Assembly: GCF_033473495.1 (NCBI RefSeq)
Contig: NC_088938.1
Coordinates: 3,534,001 to 3,598,000, forward strand
DNA from: Cercospora beticola
Lineage: Eukaryota; Ascomycota; Dothideomycetes; Mycosphaerellales; Mycosphaerellaceae
Reading direction: 5' to 3'
Length of the DNA: 64,000 nt
The notes under the pieces were generated by a model. It saw nothing but the letters and a program-made list of their open reading frames with translations. It made no database searches and was not told the origin of the DNA. The translations under genes were made by a program, and so were the position numbers. Below, in pieces: positions 56,430 to 64,000 of this stretch. The stretch's first letter is position 1. Each line of letters opens with the position of its first letter.

Positions 56430-58582
56430 CTACGGCAAGGCGTACTCGCCACGCTCAAACATCTCCGCATCCCAGTAACAAGCTTCCACCTTGTTGTCTG
56501 CGAATTCGGTCCCGTCCATTCCCTGTCAATGTGTGAGTGAACCTGCGTCAACGGAAGGGGCGCATTGATGTTACCTTCAAGCAACGCACGGCACTCAGCG
56601 GCGAGGTGAACTTCACGAACACCTCATCGTTGCCTCCGTCCTTCTTGCGCCAGATATACAGCCGCTCCACCTTCCCATACTGCTCTCCCATCTCGTCCCC
56701 AATCTCTTGCATCAAATTGTTCTCCGCAATCTCGTGGTCAACGTCCATATTTTCGAGCATTCCAGACAGCTTCACAACCGGAGACATGTCTTCGAGCTCG
56801 CTGGAAGGGCCTTGATTGGAGCTTTCACCAGGTTTTGGCTTCGCTTTCTTGCCGCCGACGATCTTGCCCATGGCAGCTGGAGTAGCAAACCCGCCGCCCT
56901 GAGCATCCGACTTCTTCTTGCGCTTCTGAGCTTGCATCTGCAAAGCGGTCGTAATGCCGTCACCAGATGCACCAAGACCTTGACCCTTCTCCCAACCAAG
57001 TTTCTTCATCAGACGTTCAGCAAAACCATCTTGGCCAGGGCGGTTCGTACGTTCCTCGGCTTCTTCACGCGATTGAGCGTTCTGATCAGATGAGATGGTA
57101 CTCGTCTGTTGATGTTGTTGAGCGAGATACTCAGGATTGAAGGTCGGAGCAGCACTGATCGTTCCACCGACGCCCGGTTGTGGAGTGACTGTAGGGGCAT
57201 CCAGCCAAGCGGCATCGTATCTCGGAGCAGAGACTGCTGGTTGTCCATTGGCGGTCGGAGGCGGTGGTTGAAGAGCCGTAGAGCTGTATTGAGTAGTCGG
57301 CGGCGCAACGGTGGGAGCAGACGGCGGAGTAGGCGTGGGGCCTTCTGTTGATGGTGTTGCAGCAGGAGCAGGTTTGCTGAACTTTGCTTTCATGGCTGCG
57401 ATCTGCGCTGCTACTCTCGCCTTCTTGTCCGCGTCAGGATCTGATGACGTAGAGCCTAATGCAGCAGGAGGTGAAGCAGACGCCGGAGTGATGCCAGGTG
57501 CTGCTGGACGCGCTGGCGGCGGCGGAGGTGGAGCGAAGGATGGGGCTGGTGGAGCAGCCAAGCTGCTCATGGCCATGCGTCGAGCGTAAGCTTCGTCGGC
57601 TGTCTCTTCCATGTTGACGTCTGCAGCCGGTGGGGGTGGCGCATAGGCTGCTGTTGGTTCACCGGACTCACGCCCACTGCTCGCATCGCGAAGAGGAGAG
57701 GATGCGCCAGAGTACGGATCGTTCGACCGCTGCTGTGAGCGCGAGCGCGAGTCGAAAGAAGGAGGCGGTGCGAAGGACATCTGACCTGGTGGGGCGAACT
57801 GCATGCCCTTGCGCGAACCTGCCATTGGTTAGTGACAGCCAGTTTAGTGACACAATCCGCCAGAAGTGGCAGACCAGACTCACGTGGGCCTCCATCCATG
57901 TCAACATCACCAGACCTCTCGTACTTGCCCTGGCGAATCTTCTCGCGCTTGTTGGCCTCATATAATCTCTGTTTCCACTCCTCTTCGAGATCGTAGTGGA
58001 AGTCGGACCGGGCGAATTCGGCAATTGGCACAGGTACAGTCGGGTCATATATGTCATCCCACGAGCGCACTTTCTCTTCGTACTTGTTCTTCTTCTTGTT
58101 CTTCTTCTTCGCCTTGCGCTGTTCTCGTTCCTGCTGCTGACGGTCGTACACCCAGTCCATCTCCTCGTCGTTGGCCAACCAGTCCTCGTAACCGCGCGTC
58201 TGTGTAAGTTTTGGACCGGATTGCGGCGGTGCTCCTGGCGCGTCTGAGGATGGCTCTGTTGGTTGGGCTGCCGACTGGGTCGATGTGCTGGAGGAGAGTT
58301 TGTGCATGGCCGAAAAGTTGGGTTTCTTGGCCGGCTTCTGTTGGGCCTTCTTGTTGCCGCCAATGTTTGTCGGCTTGAACATGAGTGATGCTTTACAAGG
58401 CAAAGTGAGCTGTGGTCAGGAAGCAGTAAGGAAATACAATGGACTCTACCGTCTTTGGCCTTTTTGGCCTGCTGCGCCGCCTGCTTCTCGGCGTCTTTGG
58501 CGCGCATCTGGGCGAGGGACTCCTCACTAAGGAGGTCCTCATACAAGGTCAGACGACCCTTTTTTGGTGCTGGTTCTGCCAT
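56430..58582 (-). CDS. SPF45: Splicing factor SPF45 (G-patch plus RRM/UHM)
   Basis: Four exons are joined: 58450-58582, 57884-58390, 56575-57818 and 56430-56522. Introns are 59, 65 and 52 nt; the product is 658 residues. The N-terminus begins APKKGRLTLYEDLL, as in SPF45/RBM17. A charged region (DRQQQEREQRKAKKKNKKK, EFARSDFHYDLEEEW) and a Pro-rich linker follow. The G-patch reads KKLGWEKGQGLGASGDG. The C-terminal RRM of the UHM class has PVVKLSGMLE, then VFVKFTSPLSAVRCLKGMDGTEFADNKVEACYWDAE. The last exon completes it. UHMs bind ULM peptides of U2 snRNP and U2AF partners, and SPF45 acts in splice-site choice. The family usually runs 400-700 residues in fungi, so the length is normal. Confidence 0.95.
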
Positions 58583-59871
58583 CTCGACGATGCGTGCGAG
58601 GTGGTCGTTGTCGCGATGGGTTGCGCTTGCGGAGGTGAGCTTCGAAGTTCTGGAGACGCGACGGCGCTAGTGATGTCAGCCAATCGGGTGTAGCCCTCAT
58701 CTTGAAGCCTGAGGCTTCAATATCTCTCGCGGCTCCTTCACTTCACTTCACTCTCTCGGATCCATACAATGAGAGCTCCTTCAAGATACACACATTCGGC
58801 AGCATGGCAGCGCCTACAATTCCCCGAGCTTGAGCAGTCTGCATCTACCGTGCACGCTCGTCATCGCACACATGAGATCGAAAAGCCTACTGTAAACCAA
58901 CGACACAATGGTCATGTAGCGATAACATTCCGTGACTCTGATAGCATGCTTTGCAAGAGCTCGTGAGCATATGCTGTTCCGTGGGCGTTGTGCCTTTCCG
59001 GACCAGATAATACAGCTGACGATGTCATCAGAAAATGTGGTGAGATGGCCATCATTCCGATGGCTCCAGTATCCGAATAGCGAAAATCAAGGCACCAGTC
59101 TGCCCATAGAGCTCCTTCGCAAGCCGTGGCCTCGCTGAGGGATCCAGGTGAGAGATATCTCCACGACACGCTTGAAGAGTCCTCTCAGATGATCGAAGTA
59201 TCGTTATCACAGGTCAGCCTCTCCTTCATGAGCCTTGTGATCGCCTTCCATGACACTCTCTCTGTATTGCAATACCGCGAGGCGAGGGTCATATTTCGCG
59301 CTGCTGGCTTGATCATGTTTCTGTGCACGAGACTCGTGGTGACCGCCCATCAATGGACCACGTAGGCCCCTTACACATCATGTTCTGCCTGCTGCAGCTG
59401 GTGACTGGCCTTCTCAGGGATTACCATATGTTCGACTCTGAAGATCTTCACGTGCCAATGGACCTCACCTGTCATGCTTGCTTGGCCTAGTGACTTGGCT
59501 GTCCATGAGAGGCATCACATTCGCTCTCTATTGGTCCACAGTCCTCATCAATGCGGCATATTCTGTTTGCTGAGCTGGCATGACATCTATCTTTCAGAGA
59601 CAGCACATGCTCTCTGTCCATTTTCTGTTTGTTTGGAGTGCACCTGGGCATGTCAGCCTCTGATTGCTTGGCCCAGTGACAATGTTCTCGGAGGGAGAGT
59701 CAGAGGAATATGAGCTCCTCGTCCCAGCATAAGAGGAGCGTTCTCACCCTCCTCATTTCCACTTTCTCTTCCCATCAAACCGCAATGTAAGTTCCCCATC
59801 CACACGCAATCGACTCTCACTTTGTCAAACACTGACATATACTCACTCATAGCCTTGGCTCTCTGAGAATC
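58583..59871. other. Divergent intergenic region
   Basis: No gene is seen. Two related segments around 59461-59500 and 59640-59680 (both with GCTTGGCCtAGTGAC-type cores) suggest an old short duplication. Confidence 0.4.
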
Positions 59872-61390
59872 ATGCGTCTCGCAAAGCCATCCATGATCAC
59901 GGCGGTACTTCTGCTCCTCTTCCTGGCCGGGCTGAGTGATGCCATTGCTCTGCCCAACGCGGCCATACTTCACAACACTACTTCATGTGCTTCTCCGAAT
60001 CGAACCCACATTCAACGCTCTCCAATCTCCAAACGCGTCAATCCCGCCCTGGTCGCCGCCTGGGAAGCCGCGGAGATTGCTGACAATGCAAAACTCGATC
60101 GTCTCGCTGTCTATGGCGGAGGCTTCTTCAATGCGATCATCATGGGCAACGTGGAACAGGCGGCTGCGCTGTTCCAACATAAAAATCGCGGTACGCCAGA
60201 TCCACGCAACCAGAATTTTCAAGTTTTTGCCAGAAATTTTGCACCAGCGATTCGGAATGAATGGACCATAGAAATGGTCAGCGACGACTTGTCCGAAACT
60301 CTGAAGCCATTGCAGCCTTTAATCGAAGGTCAAACTGTTGGATACCCGCAGGGCAGTGAACCACCGGGTCTTCAGTGGCAGACTCAACGGAGTGCGAACG
60401 GCGAGGCATACCCTGATGGTCAAAATGTATGCATGAAATTTGTGCAGAACCAACCTTTCAACGACAAGGATGAAGCAGAGAGACCAGTAAGTCATATGGT
60501 TCAATGTAAGATTTGATACTGACTGCGGCCAGCCAACTCTCGGACAGTTCAGGACCTGGTTCAATGTCGTGGATGGCATAATCGTGGTCAATTCGGCTCA
60601 TGGACCGTTGTACATGGCAAAAAACCACCCTGGTAGAGACCCAAGTTGGGATGAAAGCGAAGAACCCCCTACTCACAAACAAATGCCATGGTCTGAACAC
60701 TGGTCCGATCTCACCTTTCACGCCTGGATGACTCTCGTGCGTCGTCCAGCGAGCACGGGTTGGAACGTGAATACACCCGGCGTTCGCATGAACGGGCGGA
60801 TGAGGACGTCAACAGAATTGAGGCAAGTCTTGAACTACATCATCGTCCAAGGCATAATACTTCCGATAGACGCCATATCCGTCATGAAGAGATGCTTGCA
60901 AAGCCGGAGAGGCAACACAGACATCCCGATCTGGCCCGACCGGGAACGCTTTGACGTCGGTCATTGGTGCTTCTACGCTCTACTTGCCGCCCAAGACGGT
61001 ATTGGCAGTGGAATTACGTACTTTCTCGCTCAGCACAAATCGGACGTCAATATCCCACTCAGTTTCGGCATGGGCCACAAGATACTGTCATATGTGGAGA
61101 TAACTTCTGCCAAGGAACCCGATCGCGAATGGGTCAAACTTGCCACGCAGAGCAACATAGCGTATTACTACAACATTCGCACCAGGCAAACTGTCTGGCA
61201 AAAGCCAGACGAGTATGTCGAGCCCAACCCTGCCAACGACCATTTCTTCTGGGCTCCTACACAGATCTGGAAGGTCATCGACTTTGACAGGAATGTTGTC
61301 ACTGCTGCACGAGCCAGAGAGGCTTCGTGGACGGGAGGAAGGAAGCTGCCCCCGTATCAGTACTGCAACATACCGGCGGCGATCGCATGA
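59872..61390 (+). CDS. Secreted protein with C-terminal WW-like motif
   Basis: Exons 59872-60486 and 60533-61390 are joined over a 46-nt intron (GTAAGT..GCCAG) in phase 0; the product is 490 residues. Residues 1-25 are a signal peptide (MITAVLLLLFLAGLSDAIA core). A Kex2-type site (ISKR) near residue 55 suggests a processed propeptide. Residues ~56-390 form an unrecognised domain with few cysteines and many tryptophans (WSEHWSDLTFHAWMTLVRRP, GHWCFYALLAAQDGIGSGI). Residues 405-430 read like a WW domain: W405, then YYYNIRTRQT, W427 and P430. The W-to-W spacing is 22, and both the aromatic block and the W-x2-P end are present. WW domains normally bind Pro-rich peptides inside cells, so one on a secreted protein would be unusual. 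Function is unknown. Confidence 0.8.
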
Positions 61391-63301
61391 TAATCGTCAT
61401 CGATATTTCCTTCGTTGACGCGGAGATGTGGTACGAGGTTTACTTGTTGGACGGAGGGCAAACAATTCTGATCGAGCCGGTCGTGTATGTGTACTGCTTT
61501 GATCTGTGGAGCTTGCACGATTTCTCTACCCTGCTGGTTTGTGTTGGTGCAGTGTACAATTAGCGAGAGCGGCCGGTCATTCCTCACTATGTTTGTGTAC
61601 TGGCGACAAATGTCAATGGCAATTTATGTACGAGATTTGCCAAATCCACATAGACTGGCATCTCATTACTCCATAAATTCGTCTCTCATTTCATTACGAA
61701 ATAGAGCTAACGGACTAATTGAGGCACTCAGCCAGCCAGCCATGGCCTTGCAGGCCCCACATGTATTCCAGACAGCGTTGTACATGTCCCACGAGAACGA
61801 GAGATCAAGTCTAGACCTGTGCCAATGTAGTGAATCCATCGACCATAATGTCTTTATATATTTCATCCACTACTACAAAGCCCTCTACTAGCGGTCAGAC
61901 GTCAATGGCCAGGTAATTCTCAGCGTCCTGAAGATCGAAGGTCTAGCTCACATGTTTCAAGCCAATGCGGAACAAAGCAGTTGCATCGTTGGAGAGGCTC
62001 TGCAGCCAGTCATTCCGCTACGGTCATTGGATGTAGCCAGTTGACGCATACCCTCCGACAATGAGGCACCGGGCCTGGACCATGCGGATGTCACAGCCAT
62101 CGGCAAGCCGTCTACATGTATTCCTGACACGCCACTCCGAGAACATCAACTAGCTGTCAGACCTCGACGACCAAGGAATTTTCCATTGATCTCCGGAGTC
62201 CGACTGGTGCTACACCGATTCTGCATCATTTGTACTGTACCTGCTGGCTAGACGAGCGATAGTAACGTGGCTTGCGTTCTAGTCATTGGGGCTCAAGGAC
62301 ATCAAAATCTGCGAATCTGTGGCAGAATCTGTGAGTGACTCGTCTGCAGATAGTACAATTGACGAAATGGCTTTGGTCTTGATAGACAAAGATGTGTTCC
62401 ATAAATTCACCCATATGCAAAATGACCACAAGTCTTCATCTCCTGCTCTTCTCTGATTCCCCGATCGTGATCGTGATCAAGGTGTCATATCAGACAGCAG
62501 GTCTCAGATCGAGGTCGCACATGTGCCGGCGTGGAGGCTCGAGTGTAACGACAGGAACTAGCTGTGTGAGCTTAGCATCCACTGATATTTCTACATCACC
62601 TCACCGCTTCCTCATGATCATGGAGCCACGGCAGCCATTGTGACTATCTTTGCTGATTGGACGCTATTTCGAATGAGCGTCAGCCATGCACGTAGTGGCT
62701 GCTTGGGCGAGAGGCTCATATTCCTTTCCGAGACAGCTGAGCGTATTGTGCTCGTGCAACTGCAGCTGGGATTTTCCGTTCAGTTTCTTGATCCTCATTG
62801 ACTGCATCGTGTCGGTAATCAGAGCTTCATCCTCCTGTGTATGATCATCAACTAGTTGTAAGACATCAGCATCCACTTGTCTGCTCGTAAGTTGACCGCT
62901 CTTGCTGGTAACTCGCTCAACCCAGATTCCCAGCTCTGAATATTCATGCTCATTCGCCCACGCGCAGTGGCGGCGCCATGGGAAACGCGCAAAACGTCGA
63001 CAACAGTCAGCCGTGCAACTTGAGTGACGAGTCATCTGCTTGCACCTGTCGAAACAACATTCAATCGTGCACAACGATTAGACCACGGCATAGACTCTAA
63101 CCGCACAAGTCTCTTCAATGGCCATGCTTGCCGAACGGGTCTCCTTCCAGTGATCTGCCTCCCGCGGACCGATCTGGCGAAAGTGACCGACAACTCACTG
63201 CTGTCAAAGCATTGCTATTGTTGATGTGCGAGTTTACTCGTCACCACCTGTCTAGTGTACAACCGAGATATATCGTGTATCGCCGTCAAAGTCCCAGACG
63301 T
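61391..63301. other. Longest gene-free stretch of the window
   Basis: No gene is credible on either strand. Segments near 61735-61925 and 62080-62180 share blocks such as ACATGTATTCC(A/T)GACA and a GTCAGAC(G/C)TC..GG.AATT run. This points to an old duplication with a period of about 350 bp. No terminal repeats or transposase remains are visible. Confidence 0.4.
61735..62180. repeat. Diverged duplication, period about 350 bp
   Basis: CCACATGTATTCCAGACA near 61757 matches CTACATGTATTCCTGACA near 62110. Both are preceded by a CAGCCAT-GGC block and followed by a GAGAAC and GTCAGAC block, in the same order with different spacings. Confidence 0.45.
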
Positions 63302-64000
63302 TCACAGCGTATAGATGAAGTCAGGCCGCTTGTCCCCTTGCACAACGATCTGATCCGCCGTCATGCCATCGAGCATATTGTCTCTTTCTCCAGACCTCCG
63401 CTTCTTGTTCTCTCGTGCCAGCTTAGCGCGAGTTAGGGAAGCTACTACAAGCTCGCAGATTACAACATAGGCAATGATGACTGCGTGTCCAGTCCGGTAT
63501 CGAGGCTTCTCGGATTTCATGTAAATATTGCAGGACACGATGCCATTGATGTTGCCCATGCCGACGATGATGCCAATCAAGACACCTCGTTTGTACGTGC
63601 CTTCGGTGTTGTTCGCGGCCCAAGTGATGTTGTTCGGCAGGGCAGGATAGATGCCCATGGCGCCGAGGAAGGTTGCCGCATACTGGACATGAGGTTTGCC
63701 ACTTGCGAGGAGCATGCTGAAACCGGCGACAGCGAGGCAAGAAATTCCCAAGGTACAAAAGCCACGTTGTTTTGTTCGGTCAGCCAGCCAACCAACGAAG
63801 ATGGTCAGACATGCCGCCACGGCATATGGAGGGACGGTCAACAGCTGAGCATGGGTGCCTTCGTAGCCCATGCCTGCTACAATGGTTGGTAAGAACAGAC
63901 TGAAGGCGTATAGTGGCATGAATGTGCCCATGTTTAGAAGAGAGTGTGCCCATGTCTTCCAGTCTCGAAGAGCAGCATAGATGTGGCGTCTGTCGAATTG
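63302..64000 (-). CDS. MFS carrier of the allantoate-permease (DAL5/ACS) type, 5' end cut by the window
   Basis: The open frame runs from the window end to the stop at 63302 and encodes the C-terminal ~230 residues. Helices 7-12 are present: LLNMGTFMPLYAFSLFLPTIV, the loop GYEGTHAQLLTVPPYAVAA, FVGWLADRTKQRG, and GNINGIVSCNIYMKSEKPRYRTGHAVIIAYVV. The last is the strongest signature of this anion:cation symporter family. It ends in a basic cytosolic tail (ARENKKRRSGERD). These carriers take up allantoate, nicotinate, vitamins or organic acids; the substrate cannot be named. The N-terminal half lies outside. Confidence 0.92.
   Translation of the reverse strand, partial: QFDRRHIYAALRDWKTWAHSLLNMGTFMPLYAFSLFLPTIVAGMGYEGTHAQLLTVPPYAVAACLTIFVGWLADRTKQRGFCTLGISCLAVAGFSMLLASGKPHVQYAATFLGAMGIYPALPNNITWAANNTEGTYKRGVLIGIIVGMGNINGIVSCNIYMKSEKPRYRTGHAVIIAYVVICELVVASLTRAKLARENKKRRSGERDNMLDGMTADQIVVQGDKRPDFIYTL

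Overview
The window is nuclear DNA of a filamentous ascomycete. Genes are dense, introns are short (about 45 to 130 nt) with GT..AG ends and CTAAC/CTGAC-like branch sites. Families typical of Pezizomycotina appear (HET domain, SepH/Cdc7 septation kinase, Ccz1, S10 carboxypeptidase, several MFS carriers, small secreted Cys-rich proteins). A Dothideomycete (Mycosphaerellales-like) plant-associated fungus is my best guess, but this is inference; no marker gene fixes the species. I see 28 protein-coding loci. Most were rebuilt exon by exon, and the reading frame closes across every splice in the full-length models. There are no convincing tRNA, rRNA, CRISPR or intact transposon features.

Layout. 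0-9 kb: a truncated membrane-anchored pepsin-like protein with degenerate catalytic motifs, a Ser/Gly/Asn-rich GPI-type wall protein, a 12-cysteine secreted protein with a clear TATA box, and a bZIP regulator. 10-23 kb: a conserved block with an endosulfine (Igo1), two F-box-type proteins, the Sfm1 arginine methyltransferase head to head with a mitochondrial aconitase paralogue, a secreted serine carboxypeptidase and a secreted beta-propeller protein. 23-33 kb: the septation kinase SepH/Cdc7, a BTB/POZ gene broken by a one-base frameshift, chorismate synthase behind a 75-bp duplicated promoter module, and an NTF2-like protein. 33-43 kb: a PHO84-type carrier, a HET-domain gene whose reading frame splices onto an upstream domain, and Ccz1. 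43-56 kb is more accessory in character: a P450, an unknown Cys-rich/acidic protein, a 46-residue Cys4 microprotein, a hotdog thioesterase, an EamA transporter, a fatty-acyl-CoA-reductase-like enzyme and a DHA1 drug carrier. 56-64 kb: the splicing factor SPF45, a secreted protein carrying a WW-like motif, a long gene-free stretch with old duplications, and a truncated allantoate-permease-type carrier.

Functional threads. Igo1 (quiescence/PP2A control) and SepH (septation) are cell-cycle regulators. The aconitase paralogue and chorismate synthase serve lysine/TCA and aromatic amino-acid metabolism. The secreted set (carboxypeptidase, beta-propeller protein, wall protein, Cys-rich protein, WW-like protein) fits a fungus that meets a host or substrate. 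The most novel items are the secreted WW-like protein, the Cys4 microprotein, the HET fusion and the duplicated palindrome/CCAAT promoter module. The 43-56 kb group holds lipid-modifying and transport genes but no PKS, NRPS or terpene backbone, so I do not call it a biosynthetic cluster.
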